Part shown: piece by piece, positions 51,783 through 60,777 of the stretch
Position numbering within the stretch: the first letter of the stretch is position 1
How the letters are laid out: the number at the start of each line of letters is the position of its first letter
NCBI RefSeq assembly: GCF_010092985.1
Contig: NZ_CP048106.1
Coordinates: 2,418,001-2,482,000, forward strand
Direction of reading: 5' to 3'
Source of the DNA: Pontibacter pudoricolor
Lineage (GTDB): Bacteria; Bacteroidota; Bacteroidia; Cytophagales; Hymenobacteraceae
Length of the DNA stretch: 64,000 nucleotides
Notes under the pieces: generated by a model
The model's database searches: none
Told to the model about the DNA's origin: nothing
What the model saw: the letters and a program-made list of their open reading frames with translations, nothing else
Position numbers and translations under genes: made by a program

Positions 51783-52442
51783 TTACTGCTTTGCAGTTAC
51801 ATTGAAAGATACTGTAAAGTCATCCATGATCGCTTTGTCGCCAAGGCTACCGAAGAAAGACTCAGAACCATATTTCACGTCGTACTGCGCACGGTTTACA
51901 GTTACATCAGCTTTAGCAGTAGCTACACCGTCTTTAACAGTAATTGTAGCCGGGAACTGTACTGGCTTAGTGATGCCTTTTATAGTTAATAAACCATTTA
52001 CTTTATAGTTTGGCTTACCGGCAGCAGCTTTTGCAATAGGAGCAAGCGCCTTAATTTCGAACGTAGCAGTCGGGTGCTTCTCTACACCAAAGAAATCATC
52101 AGACTTCAGGTGGCCTACCAGTTTGCCGTTATATTCCGGATCAGTAATATCAGTAACAGTGATAGAGTTCATGTCGATCACAAATTTACCGCCAGTTACT
52201 TTGTTTTTGTTGATTACCAGGTTACCGCTTTTTACACCGATAGTACCAAAGTGCTCGCCAGTAACTTTTTTACCATGCCATTTCACTTCGCTTTTTTCGA
52301 TAACAGCGTTGTAAACACGGCCTTTAGCAGGAGCAGTTACTTCTGTAGTTGCTACAGCATTTTCAGTTTTAGTTGTATTACCAGCATAAGCCGTCATAAT
52401 CAGGGCGCCGGCAAGAGAGGCAAGAATTGCTACTTTTTTCAT
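51783..52442 (-). CDS. YceI-family protein (lipocalin-like polyisoprenoid-binding fold)
   Basis: The 219-residue protein has a signal peptide (MKKVAILASLAGALIMTAYA). The YceI beta-barrel follows, from about residue 45: SEVKWHGKKVTGEHFGTIGV, then FVIDMNSITVTDI, then GHLKSDDFFGVEKHPTATFE, then the late strand NRAQYDVKYGSESFFGSLGD. YceI proteins bind isoprenoid or other amphipathic ligands in the periplasm. The His-Pro in FFGVEKHPTATF is the family hallmark. It lies 35 bases after a MarR gene on the same strand and is likely controlled by it. A GC-rich terminator ends the pair. Confidence 0.93.
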   Translation of the reverse strand: MKKVAILASLAGALIMTAYAGNTTKTENAVATTEVTAPAKGRVYNAVIEKSEVKWHGKKVTGEHFGTIGVKSGNLVINKNKVTGGKFVIDMNSITVTDITDPEYNGKLVGHLKSDDFFGVEKHPTATFEIKALAPIAKAAAGKPNYKVNGLLTIKGITKPVQFPATITVKDGVATAKADVTVNRAQYDVKYGSESFFGSLGDKAIMDDFTVSFNVTAKQ

Positions 52443-52477
52443 TTTAATTTATGGTTATGTATTGGTTACTAATTAAA

Positions 52478-52930
52478 TTAATCTCTGATTTTATCCAGTA
52501 TCCGGTTAAGTTCCCGGGTGTCGTCTTCTGTCAGGTTATAAATGCCCCCGCTTTTATTGTCTTCATCCAGGGCATCCAGCTGTTTCAGCAAGGCAAGGCC
52601 ATTTTCGGTTATCAGCACATCTACGGTGCGGCGGTCGTTAGGACATTGTTTGCGGGTCACCAGTTCCTTTGCTTCCAGCTTATCCACAATCCGCGATGCA
52701 TTAGAGGTTTTATCCAGCATGCGCTCTATCAGCAGGCTAACGGTAGCCGGCTTGGGGTATTGCCCGCGCAAAATCCGGAGCACATTAAACTGGGGCGAAG
52801 TAATGCCAAATGGTTTTAACAGACTGCCGTGTTCCTGCTGCAGGAAGTTAGAAGTATAAAGCAAATTAATGTATGCCTTATGGTACTCGTTCTTAAATGC
52901 GGTCTGCTTTATTTCGTCTTCTATCCTCAT
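52478..52930 (-). CDS. MarR-family transcriptional regulator
   Basis: From the ATG at 52930 the protein has 150 residues. It has the MarR winged-helix layout: dimer helix (ENEYHKAYINLLY-like), then FGITSPQFNVLRILRGQYPK, the recognition helix SLLIERMLDKTSNASRIVDK and the wing KELVTRKQCPNDRRTVDVLI. The Asp-Arg-Arg of the wing tip is the family hallmark. A longer frame from 52969 would start inside the palindromic operator and is rejected. Its promoter carries a TGTACAT palindrome between the -33 and -7 boxes, so autoregulation is likely. The adjoining yceI gene suggests a lipophilic signal. Confidence 0.92.
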   Translation of the reverse strand: MRIEDEIKQTAFKNEYHKAYINLLYTSNFLQQEHGSLLKPFGITSPQFNVLRILRGQYPKPATVSLLIERMLDKTSNASRIVDKLEAKELVTRKQCPNDRRTVDVLITENGLALLKQLDALDEDNKSGGIYNLTEDDTRELNRILDKIRD

Positions 52931-52950
52931 AGTTGGTATGAATGATGATG

Positions 52951-52981
52951 CAAATATATGTACATACATTTAATGTACAAA
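52951..52981 (-). promoter_or_regulatory. marR promoter with an operator palindrome in its spacer
   Basis: Reading the minus strand, TTTG (52978-52981) is followed by 19 bases and TATATTTG (52951-52958), a full match to the Bacteroidota consensus. The inverted repeat TGTACAT/ATGTACA (52959-52965 and 52973-52979) occupies that spacer, where a bound MarR dimer would block RNA polymerase. Confidence 0.75.
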
Positions 52982-52999
52982 CACAATACACGTTTTTTT

Positions 53000-53543
53000 T
53001 CAGATTAGTTTCAATAAAAATAAATTTTCAGAAAAAGACAGCTGTAGTAGCCATAGAAACCGGGCATTTAAGCGCTGCCAGGCGGGCACGCCATAGTGAA
53101 ACCCCAATAGCTCTCAGCCTTACCTTGGTTATTGCAGACCTGGCCGGCAGTAAACTATAGTTTCTGAGCTTTAGTCGACGAACTATAATTTATGAGCTGC
53201 CTGCGCTATAGTTATAGTTGTGCCTGGTCAGCAAATGATTCTATAGTTGATCCTAGGTTGATGTCAGCTTAAGATTTCAGGCTATAGTTGTTCTGCGTTG
53301 ATGAGGAATTTTACAGGTAACCTTAAACTATAGTTGAGTTATAATTATTTGTCAGAACTATAGGCACAGTTTGGGCGTGTCGGCGGGGCCGTCGGGCTCT
53401 CGCGGCTCGCTCTATAGTTTGTGCCAAACTACAGGAGCTCAAACAACCGCTCCATCCCTCACGCTTTTTCAGCAGGCAATAAACAGTTGCCAGTTAAAAA
53501 CCAGCAATCAACCATTAAACTTCCCAACCTTCAGCAACCAGCC
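53000..53543. other. Gene-free spacer with an octamer cluster
   Basis: No credible gene. Between 53150 and 53420 there are about nine CTATAGTT/AACTATA sites in 270 bases. A GC-rich stretch (53374-53410, with GGGGCCGTCGGGCTCTCGCG) stands in contrast to its surroundings and resembles other dispersed GC-rich units. Short frames here consist of repeats. Confidence 0.6.
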
Positions 53544-54533
53544 CTACTTCAGATATAAAATCCCCTGCTCTTCGCGTACCAGCTTAAACGGCTCGTCTTC
53601 CATAATCAGGAAACCATCCAGGTCGGCAAAATCGAAGGCGGCGCTAAGTTGCATAGCGCACCATATGCCCAGACTTGTCTCCACCATACACCCGATCATC
53701 GCCATCAGGCCTTGTTTGCGCACTTCATGCAACAAGCGTACCGCATTTAAGTAGCCACCGGCTTTCATCAGTTTTATATTCACGCCATGAAATTCCTGCT
53801 TCAGCATCGTAAAATCCGCATTGTCGGTCACTGATTCGTCAGCAACCAACGGCAGCGGGCTAAGCGGTTTTAAATGGGCATAAGCAGCGGCTTCGGAAGC
53901 AGGCATAGGTTGCTCTATAAACAGTACACGCTGCTTATCTATAGTTTCCAGGAAGCGCAACAGGTCGTCGGGATTTTGCCAGCTTTCGTTACCGTCCAGC
54001 ACTACCGGTTTATCCACCACATCCAGCACCTGCTGCAACAGGTCAGCGCCCTGCTCGCTGTTTACTTTTATCTTAAGGCAGGGGAATCGCTGCAGGTTAT
54101 GCTTCAGGATAAACTCTTTTACCTGCCCCGGCTCCATTATCGGCAACGAGAAACAGGTGCCCTGCTGTTGCGGCATTGGCTGCCCCAGCAACTGGTGTAC
54201 TGCAAGCTGTTTTAACTGGCAATAATAATGCAAGTAAGCAGCCTCAATAGCAAAGCGCAGCGAGTTTACAGGCGAATGTTCGGTCAGTAGTTGCAACAGG
54301 TCTTCCATCGACTTAACGCCGGCCAGGCCTGCCATGATCAGGACCTGGTATTGCTGTAGCAGCAGATCTGGTGTTTCGCCGTATCGGATATTAGGGGCCG
54401 CTTCGCCAAAACCACTATACCTACCGTCCGATACCTGTACCAGGAAATTCAGTTTCTCGTCGCTGGCATTGCGGGCTATGCGCCAGGTATATTTTAGTTT
54501 CAGGTGCAGAGCCTCAATGCGCCAGGTTAGCAT
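53544..54533 (-). CDS. Dipeptide epimerase / o-succinylbenzoate-synthase-like enolase-superfamily enzyme
   Basis: The 329-residue protein has the enolase-superfamily capping domain (about 1-120) and TIM barrel. Catalytic and metal residues are the Lys-x-Lys in CLKIKVN, the metal Asp in VVLDGNESW, Glu in FIEQPM, Asp in VADESV, and the second base Lys in VNIKLMKAGG. Two opposed lysines and a DGN metal site match L-Ala-D/L-Glu (dipeptide) epimerases of the muconate-lactonising subgroup. They recycle peptidoglycan peptides. o-Succinylbenzoate synthase is a less likely alternative. It is transcribed divergently from the symporter gene. Confidence 0.87.
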   Translation of the reverse strand: MLTWRIEALHLKLKYTWRIARNASDEKLNFLVQVSDGRYSGFGEAAPNIRYGETPDLLLQQYQVLIMAGLAGVKSMEDLLQLLTEHSPVNSLRFAIEAAYLHYYCQLKQLAVHQLLGQPMPQQQGTCFSLPIMEPGQVKEFILKHNLQRFPCLKIKVNSEQGADLLQQVLDVVDKPVVLDGNESWQNPDDLLRFLETIDKQRVLFIEQPMPASEAAAYAHLKPLSPLPLVADESVTDNADFTMLKQEFHGVNIKLMKAGGYLNAVRLLHEVRKQGLMAMIGCMVETSLGIWCAMQLSAAFDFADLDGFLIMEDEPFKLVREEQGILYLK

Positions 54534-54650
54534 ATAGCAAAATAATAAGTTTGAGTTAGCTGAGGCTAAATATACTGATAAGGTACAACATAAGATACAC
54601 CGCCTTAGGGGTTAATGACACTATAAAATTAAGTTTATACTATAACTGTC

Positions 54651-54681
54651 TTTGGCTTTGCGCTCGATCTGGTTATATTTG
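54651..54681 (+). promoter_or_regulatory. Promoter of the symporter gene
   Basis: TTTG (54651-54654), 19 bases, then TATATTTG (54674-54681) matches the full Bacteroidota consensus. It predicts a leader of about 100 bases before the ATG at 54791. Confidence 0.65.
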
Positions 54682-54790
54682 CTTAGTTTTAACTGGTGGG
54701 TTTATGAGCGTTTATTACGTTATTGGCTGCTTATTACTTACTTAACATCCGGCAACCTGCTTCTGGCAGATGCTATACTTCACTCATCTT

Positions 54791-56233
54791 ATGAAGAAAT
54801 TATCTTTTATTCCTGTAGCTGCGCTGTTAAGTATTACAATTGCAGCTATACTCACCGTGTTGCAGTACTATAACATTATTAACCTACCGGGAGAGGTGTT
54901 GATGGCTGTACGCTGGGCTTGTATCGGCGTTGTGGTAGCTTACGGTCTTCAGAAAAAATCGCTGACGACCTGGATCCTGATCAGTATGATCCTGGGCATT
55001 GAGATCGGCTACGATTTCCCGGAATTTGCAACGAACCTGAATGTTCTGAGCAAAGTATTCCTTAAGCTGATCAAAACAATTATTGCGCCCCTCATTTTTG
55101 CCACGCTGGTGGTTGGTATTGCCGGCCACTCTAACCTGAAACAGGTAGGCAGCATGGGCTGGAAAGCGCTAGTGTACTTTGAAGTTGTTACAACAATTGC
55201 CCTGTTTATCGGTCTGGCAGCTATCAACATCAGCAAAGCCGGCGAAGGCGTGGATATGAACCTGGCTGAAGTAAACGAAGAAATTACTGCCCCCGCAAAA
55301 CAATCCGCGGCAGATATTATCCTTCACGTTTTCCCGGAGAACATTGCAAAATCGGTTGCCGAAGGGCAGGTGTTGCAGATCGTTGTGTTCAGTGTGCTGT
55401 TTGCCATAGGCCTGGCCATGGTAACCGAGAAAAAGCGTAAGCCAATGCTCGACTTCTGCGAGAGCTTATCCGAAACCATGTTCAAGTTCACGAACATCAT
55501 CATGTATTTTGCACCGGTTGGGGTAGGTTCGGCTATTGCTTATACGGTTGGCCATATGGGGCTTGGCATCCTGGTAAACCTGTTCCACTTGCTGGCAACG
55601 TTGTATGTGGCGCTGCTTGCCTTTGTATTACTGGTATTATTACCGATAGCGCTGATTGCCCGCGTTCCTATAGTTCGTTTCCTGAAAGCGATTTCCGGCC
55701 CGGTGTCTATCGCGTTTGCTACCACAAGCTCTGAAGCCGCCCTGCCACGCGCCATGGAAGAAATGGAGAAATTGGGCGTGCCACGTAAGATCGTAGCCTT
55801 CGTAATGCCGACCGGCTACAGTTTTAACCTGGATGGAACAACGCTATACTTATCACTGGCTGCTGTGTTTGTGGCGCAGGCCGCTGGCATTCCGCTAAGC
55901 TGGGAGCAACAGTTAGTGATGGTATTTACCCTGATGCTGACGAGTAAAGGTGTTGCCGGCGTGCCAAGAGCATCGCTTGTGATCCTGTTAGGCACTGTGG
56001 CTTCGTTTGATCTTCCGGTTTGGCCTGTGTTTGCCATTTTGGGTATAGACGAGCTGATGGATATGGCCCGCACCTCGATTAACGTAACCGGTAACTGCCT
56101 TGCTACTGCCGTAGTTGCCCGCTGGGAAGGTGAGCTGGACATTCAGCCGGAAACCGGTATAATTGCAACTACCAACCCTGAGCTGGCCAGCGAACTGCCT
56201 GCTACGGAAGAATCACCAAAGGAACTGGTATAA
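54791..56233 (+). CDS. Dicarboxylate/amino acid:cation symporter (DAACS family)
   Basis: From the ATG at 54791 the protein has 480 residues and about eight membrane helices with two re-entrant loops, the glutamate-transporter fold. Signatures are LKLIKTIIAPLIFATLVVGI, the serine-rich hairpin FATTSSEAALPRAMEEMEKL, the conserved PTGYSFNLDGTTLYLSLA, then the GVAGVPRASLVIL loop. The Asp/Asn residues in MDMARTSINVTGNCLATAVV bind substrate and Na+. It imports C4-dicarboxylates, glutamate or aspartate with H+ or Na+. An alternative start at 54770 lies seven codons upstream. It is monocistronic. Confidence 0.93.
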   Translation: MKKLSFIPVAALLSITIAAILTVLQYYNIINLPGEVLMAVRWACIGVVVAYGLQKKSLTTWILISMILGIEIGYDFPEFATNLNVLSKVFLKLIKTIIAPLIFATLVVGIAGHSNLKQVGSMGWKALVYFEVVTTIALFIGLAAINISKAGEGVDMNLAEVNEEITAPAKQSAADIILHVFPENIAKSVAEGQVLQIVVFSVLFAIGLAMVTEKKRKPMLDFCESLSETMFKFTNIIMYFAPVGVGSAIAYTVGHMGLGILVNLFHLLATLYVALLAFVLLVLLPIALIARVPIVRFLKAISGPVSIAFATTSSEAALPRAMEEMEKLGVPRKIVAFVMPTGYSFNLDGTTLYLSLAAVFVAQAAGIPLSWEQQLVMVFTLMLTSKGVAGVPRASLVILLGTVASFDLPVWPVFAILGIDELMDMARTSINVTGNCLATAVVARWEGELDIQPETGIIATTNPELASELPATEESPKELV

Positions 56234-56255
56234 CTATAGTTCATAACGTTACAGA

Positions 56256-56287
56256 AGGCCCCGCCCACAACAGGCGGGGCTTTTTTG
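56256..56287 (+). terminator. Terminator after the symporter gene
   Basis: GCCCCGCC and GGCGGGGC form a GC-rich stem with a short loop followed by TTTTTT. Confidence 0.9.
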
Positions 56288-56350
56288 TGCAGCCGGTCAG
56301 CGCTAAAGCACTATCGTTAACAGATTTAAAAGCGCTATGTAGCCAGTATC

Positions 56351-56381
56351 TTGGGCAAAAAATGTAAATCAGCTATATTTA
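56351..56381 (+). promoter_or_regulatory. Promoter of the M16 peptidase operon
   Basis: TTG (56351-56353), 20 bases, then TATATTTA (56374-56381), one base off the TAnnTTTG box. It lies 54 bases before the ATG. Confidence 0.45.
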
Positions 56382-56434
56382 AACAACGGTAGCACCGTAC
56401 ACAGGTAAACTTTAACCAGCTAAAACTATAAATC

Positions 56435-57790
56435 ATGAAAAACAAGATAGTAGCTATGCTGCTGCTCATGCTATGCACCATTTCGGCTGTGATAGCACAA
56501 AACCAGCAAAGCAGCAAGATTCTACCCTACCCCATCCACCAGAAAAAGCTCGACAATGGCCTGAATGTGGTAACAGTACCCTACAACAGCCCGGGCATTG
56601 CCGCTTTTTATATTGTAGTAAGAGCCGGCTCACGCGAGGAAGTGGAAAAAGGCAAAACAGGCTTTGCACACTTTTTTGAGCACATGATGTTCCGGGGCAC
56701 CGACAAGTACAGCAAAGAGGCTTATGGTGATATCATGAAGGAAATGGGTGCCGCCGCTAACGCCAACACCAGCATCGACCGCACCTTGTACCACATGACC
56801 GGCAATGCCGATATGCTGGACAAAATGTTCGAGATTGAAACGGACCGTTTCCAGAACCTGAAATACAGCGTGCACGACTTTAAGACCGAAGCCGGCGCTG
56901 TGAAAGGTGAATACACCAAAAACTCGGCCAGCCCCTACCAGCAACTATACGAGAAACTGGTAAGTACCGCTTTTACAAAGCATACTTACGCGCACACCAC
57001 CATGGGCTTTTTTGATGACGTGGTAGATATGCCGAACCAATACGATTACTCGCTCACCTTCTTCGACCGTTTTTACCGCCCGGAATACACCACGATACTG
57101 GTAGTAGGCGACGTTACTCCTGAAAAAGTAAACAACCTGGCGCAGCAGTACTTCGGCGACTGGAAGCGTGGTAACTATAAACCAACTATAGCCACAGAAC
57201 CAAAGCAAACCCAAACCCGCTATGCGCATGTGCATCAGCAGGGTTTTCCGCCATACTTAACACTGGCTTTTAAAGGACCTTCTTTCTCTGATAAGGACAA
57301 AGACCTGCCTGCACTAAGCATCCTTTCCAACATTCTTTTCTCGCAGAACTCTGATCTGTACCGCAAACTGGTAGTGCAGGAGCAAAAGGCCCGCTTTATT
57401 GGTGGTGGCCCGCAGTATTCCCGCGACCCGAACCTGGTTTCTTACTCAGCATCGGTAGTGAACGCCAACGACCTGCAGTATGTAAAAGACGAAATAATGC
57501 GTGTGCTGAACGAGGCCAAAACCAAGCCGATAGATGCAAAAAAGATCGCAGATACCAAGTCGCGCATCAAGTATAGTTTTGCCATGAGCATGGACAGTCC
57601 CGATGCCATTGCCAACTCACTGTCGCAGTACATCTGGCTGACAGGCAATCCGGAAGCCCTTAATAACATGTATGCAGTGTTCGATACCGTTACGGCAAAA
57701 GACCTGATGGATGTAGCCAAAAAGTACTTTACACCAGCCACACTCACGGTGGGCACTATTTCCCCGTCAGAGAAATCGCCTGTAAAGTAA
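56435..57790 (+). CDS. M16 zinc peptidase, catalytic subunit
   Basis: The 451-residue protein has a signal peptide (MKNKIVAMLLLMLCTISAVI, cleavage after AQ) and an M16 fold. The inverted zinc motif is HFFEHMMFRG (His79, Glu82, His83), and the third ligand Glu lies in TEAGAVKGEY about 75 residues on. A second non-catalytic homologous half forms the clam shell. Length matches bacterial periplasmic PqqL-like or processing-peptidase subunits. The following gene encodes a zinc-free partner 33 bases downstream, a common arrangement in Bacteroidota where both make one heterodimer. Substrate peptides are unknown. Confidence 0.93.
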   Translation: MKNKIVAMLLLMLCTISAVIAQNQQSSKILPYPIHQKKLDNGLNVVTVPYNSPGIAAFYIVVRAGSREEVEKGKTGFAHFFEHMMFRGTDKYSKEAYGDIMKEMGAAANANTSIDRTLYHMTGNADMLDKMFEIETDRFQNLKYSVHDFKTEAGAVKGEYTKNSASPYQQLYEKLVSTAFTKHTYAHTTMGFFDDVVDMPNQYDYSLTFFDRFYRPEYTTILVVGDVTPEKVNNLAQQYFGDWKRGNYKPTIATEPKQTQTRYAHVHQQGFPPYLTLAFKGPSFSDKDKDLPALSILSNILFSQNSDLYRKLVVQEQKARFIGGGPQYSRDPNLVSYSASVVNANDLQYVKDEIMRVLNEAKTKPIDAKKIADTKSRIKYSFAMSMDSPDAIANSLSQYIWLTGNPEALNNMYAVFDTVTAKDLMDVAKKYFTPATLTVGTISPSEKSPVK

Positions 57791-57823
57791 TTTTATAGTT
57801 AACCAGACTTAGAGAAAGAAAAG

Positions 57824-59458
57824 ATGAAAAGAATAGCTGCATATATACTGCCTATTGCCCTGTTGACTGCCTCCTGCACCAAACAGCCCCAGGCATCCCA
57901 GCAAACCACCGATAATGCTACAACGACCGAAACAGCTCCCGTAGCGTTCGATGCCAACTCGGCATTTGGCCCCGGCAAAGTAGTAGAGCTACAGAACCCA
58001 CAGTCGAACAAGGTCATTATCAAGCTGATGTTCAAAAACGGTTCTATGGCTGACCCGAAAGGCAAGGAAGGATTGACCTATACTACTGCCCAGATGATTG
58101 CCAACTCCGGCACGCAGGACATGACCGTTACCCAGATCCGTGAAAAGATATACCCTTGGGCCGCTGGTTATGGCGCCAGCACCGATAAGGAAGTGACCAC
58201 CTTTACCTTTGCCGTGCACCGCGATTTCCTGAACGATTTTTACCCGATCGTGCGTGGCCTGATGCTGCAGCCCGCTTTTGCCGAAGATGATTTTAAACGG
58301 GTGCTTTCAAACCAGCAAAACTATGTGGACCAGGTGATCCGCGCCTCGTCGGATGAAGAGTATAGCAAGAAGGCGCTGGAAGATTTGTTATTCCGGGGCA
58401 CCAATTACCAGCATGTGGTAGAGGGAACCTCGGCCAGCGTAAAAAACATTACCCTGGAGGATGTGAAAAACCACTGGCGCAATATGTTTACCCGTAACAA
58501 TGTGATGGTGGGCGTTGCTGGTAACTATAGCAACGAGTTCCTGAATAAACTGAAAGCCGATGTAGCTCAGTTATCCGAAGTTAAGCCAACTATACCGGTG
58601 GCAGGACAGCCAAACAAGCCAAATGGCGTGCAGGTAGAGATCATCCAGAAAAACGATGCCCTTGGCTCCGCTATCTTTACGGGTACCCCGATGCCGGTTA
58701 CGCGCTCTGCCGATGACTTTGCAGCGCTGATGGTAGCCAACTCGTTTTTGGGCGAGCACCGCAAAAGCTACGGCACATTATACGACAAGATCCGTACCAC
58801 CCGCTCCATGAACTATGGCGACTACTCTTACATTGAGTGGTATGATAACGGCGGAAGTTTCCAGTTGCCTAACCCGGGTGTGCCGCGTACCTCCAACTAT
58901 TTTGCGCTTTGGATCAGACCGGTACAGATTGCCGAAGGTTTGAAGCAGCAGTATACCGAACTGAAAGACATTAACGTAGGTCATGCCCATTTTGCGCTGC
59001 GCCTGGCCATGCGTGAAGTAGATAACCTGATCAAGAATGGCATGACGCAGCAGGAGTTTGAACTGACTCGCAAGTTCCTGCGCTCGTACATGAAACTGTA
59101 CGCCCAGACCGAAGAGAAGCAGCTAGGCTTTTTAATGGACTCGCGCTTTTATGGCCGCGAAGATTACCTGCAGGAAATGGACCAGCTACTGGCAAACCTG
59201 ACCGTGGACCAGGTAAATAATGCTGTTAAAAAGTACTGGGACGTACAGAACATGTTCGTAACTATAGTTACCGACGACAGTGAAGCTGAACCACTGAAGC
59301 AGGCACTGCTTAACAATACGCCATCACCTATGAGCTATTCTAATTTAGTTAAAGAAGGCTTGCCGAAAGAAGTACTGGCTGAAGACGATATCATCGCCAA
59401 CTATAAACTGAATGTAAAAGACGTGAAGATTGTAGACAGCAAGGACACGTTTAAGTAA
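57824..59458 (+). CDS. M16-family non-catalytic partner, lipoprotein
   Basis: The 544-residue protein has a lipoprotein signal (MKRIAAYILPIALLTASC) and a Thr/Ala/Gln-rich linker. Two M16 domains follow. At the place of the zinc motif it reads GLTYTTAQMIANSG, so neither His nor Glu ligands remain and it cannot bind zinc. The later R/Y substrate-loop region (TTRSMNYGDYSYIEWYDNGG) is preserved. It is expected to pair with the catalytic subunit upstream, as in alpha/beta processing peptidases, and to tether the complex to the membrane. A terminator follows. Confidence 0.92.
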   Translation: MKRIAAYILPIALLTASCTKQPQASQQTTDNATTTETAPVAFDANSAFGPGKVVELQNPQSNKVIIKLMFKNGSMADPKGKEGLTYTTAQMIANSGTQDMTVTQIREKIYPWAAGYGASTDKEVTTFTFAVHRDFLNDFYPIVRGLMLQPAFAEDDFKRVLSNQQNYVDQVIRASSDEEYSKKALEDLLFRGTNYQHVVEGTSASVKNITLEDVKNHWRNMFTRNNVMVGVAGNYSNEFLNKLKADVAQLSEVKPTIPVAGQPNKPNGVQVEIIQKNDALGSAIFTGTPMPVTRSADDFAALMVANSFLGEHRKSYGTLYDKIRTTRSMNYGDYSYIEWYDNGGSFQLPNPGVPRTSNYFALWIRPVQIAEGLKQQYTELKDINVGHAHFALRLAMREVDNLIKNGMTQQEFELTRKFLRSYMKLYAQTEEKQLGFLMDSRFYGREDYLQEMDQLLANLTVDQVNNAVKKYWDVQNMFVTIVTDDSEAEPLKQALLNNTPSPMSYSNLVKEGLPKEVLAEDDIIANYKLNVKDVKIVDSKDTFK

Positions 59459-59477
59459 CAGTCTTACTCACAACAAG

Positions 59478-59510
59478 GAAACCGCGGGCCAATACCTGCG
59501 GTTTTTTTAT
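59478..59510 (+). terminator. Terminator after the M16 pair
   Basis: AAACCGCGGG and CCTGCGGTTT pair (one mismatch) with loop CCAATA and a T7 tail. Confidence 0.85.
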
Positions 59511-59653
59511 TTATGTCTACCAGTTCTGTAACCGGATTCACTAAAAAACATAGTGTTTACGGTATACTACAGTTGTATAAATCATATTTTTTAATAAAAT
59601 TACACAAACGTAATATGTAAACATTATAGCACTTGCTATCAGCCTCATCTCCT

Positions 59654-60655
59654 ATGAAAAAAGTTTTTAAAGTTATCGGCTACGTGCTGGTGGGCATTTT
59701 AGCTGTTGCCGCAGCCGGCGTTATTTACATGCAATACGCCTTCCCGAACGTAGATGCGGCGCCGGCCATTACTATTAATAAAACCCCAGCGCTGATAGAA
59801 CGGGGGGAATATCTTGCCAATCACGTTGCTGTGTGCATCGACTGCCACTCTAACCGCGACTTTTCGCGCTTTTCCGGGCCAATAATACCGGGCACAGAAG
59901 GCAGAGGTGGTGACCGCTTTGACCACTCCATGGGGTTCCCGGGCGTGTTTTATGCCCGTAACATTACTCCTGATAAAGAAACAGGAATAGGAGCCTGGAC
60001 AGACGGGGAAGTGTACCGCGCCATTACAGCAGGTGTTAACAAAGATGGTGCTCCACTCTTCCCGGTAATGCCTTACAAGTCTTTCAGCCAGATGGCGGAG
60101 CAGGATGTTTACGCCATTATTGCTTACCTGCGCACCCTCCACCCGATCAAAAACGAAATCCCTGCATCTGATGCGGATTTCCCTATGAACCTGATCCTGC
60201 GCACCATGCCATCTACCCCAAAAAACACGATGAACCCTGTGCTTGATGACCAACTATCAAAAGGGAAATACCTGGTGACTATTGCCTCCTGCAATGATTG
60301 CCACACGCCTGCCGAAAAAGGTACTCCAATAGAAGGCAAACAACTTGCTGGCGGCTTCGAGTTTAAGCTACCGAACGGCACACTGCGCTCTGCTAATATT
60401 ACACCCGATAAAGAAACCGGCATTGGGTCCTGGACCGAAAATGCTTTTGTAAGCCGCTTTAAGCAGCACCTGGAGCCTGAAATGGCAAACCAGAAAATTG
60501 GCCCGAACGACTTTAACACGATTATGCCCTGGAGAATGTATGCCGGCATGACAGAAGAAGACCTGCGCGCCATTTACCAGTACCTGCGCACAGTAGAACC
60601 TAAAAAGAATAAAGTAGAGCGCTTTACACCAGCCCCTGTCCAGGCAAAACTTTAA
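59654..60655 (+). CDS. Dihaem cytochrome c
   Basis: From the ATG at 59654 the protein has 333 residues, with one N-terminal membrane helix (about 8-28) and a periplasmic part. Two c-type haem motifs are CIDCH (Cys61-His65) and CNDCH (about residue 210). Each is followed by a repeat with ITPDKETGIGAWTDGE or ITPDKETGIGSWTENA and a distal Met in FPVMPY or TIMPWRMY. The two halves are thus internal duplicates of a single-haem domain. Such proteins carry electrons to periplasmic dehydrogenases or oxidases; no such partner is adjacent. The membrane helix, not a cleaved signal, probably anchors it. Confidence 0.92.
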   Translation: MKKVFKVIGYVLVGILAVAAAGVIYMQYAFPNVDAAPAITINKTPALIERGEYLANHVAVCIDCHSNRDFSRFSGPIIPGTEGRGGDRFDHSMGFPGVFYARNITPDKETGIGAWTDGEVYRAITAGVNKDGAPLFPVMPYKSFSQMAEQDVYAIIAYLRTLHPIKNEIPASDADFPMNLILRTMPSTPKNTMNPVLDDQLSKGKYLVTIASCNDCHTPAEKGTPIEGKQLAGGFEFKLPNGTLRSANITPDKETGIGSWTENAFVSRFKQHLEPEMANQKIGPNDFNTIMPWRMYAGMTEEDLRAIYQYLRTVEPKKNKVERFTPAPVQAKL

Positions 60656-60681
60656 CAGCTAACCTTCATTCTTACTCATAG

Positions 60682-60717
60682 ATGCGCCTTTTGCTACAGC
60701 AGAAGGCGCTTTTTTTG
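60682..60717 (+). terminator. Terminator after the cytochrome gene
   Basis: GCGCCTTTTGCT pairs with AGCAGAAGGCGC (one G-T) around AC and runs into TTTTTTT. Confidence 0.87.
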
Positions 60718-60777
60718 TATCTTTAAACTGGCAACTACCTACATACCAGGCAAGTATAAAACCATATAAACCAATCT

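Noticed and set aside
52942..53160. 72-codon plus-strand open frame
   Set aside because: It starts in the marR promoter on the opposite strand and runs through spacer with octamer sites.
53371..53754. 127-codon plus-strand open frame
   Set aside because: Its second half is antisense to the epimerase gene and the first half is a GC-rich repeat unit.
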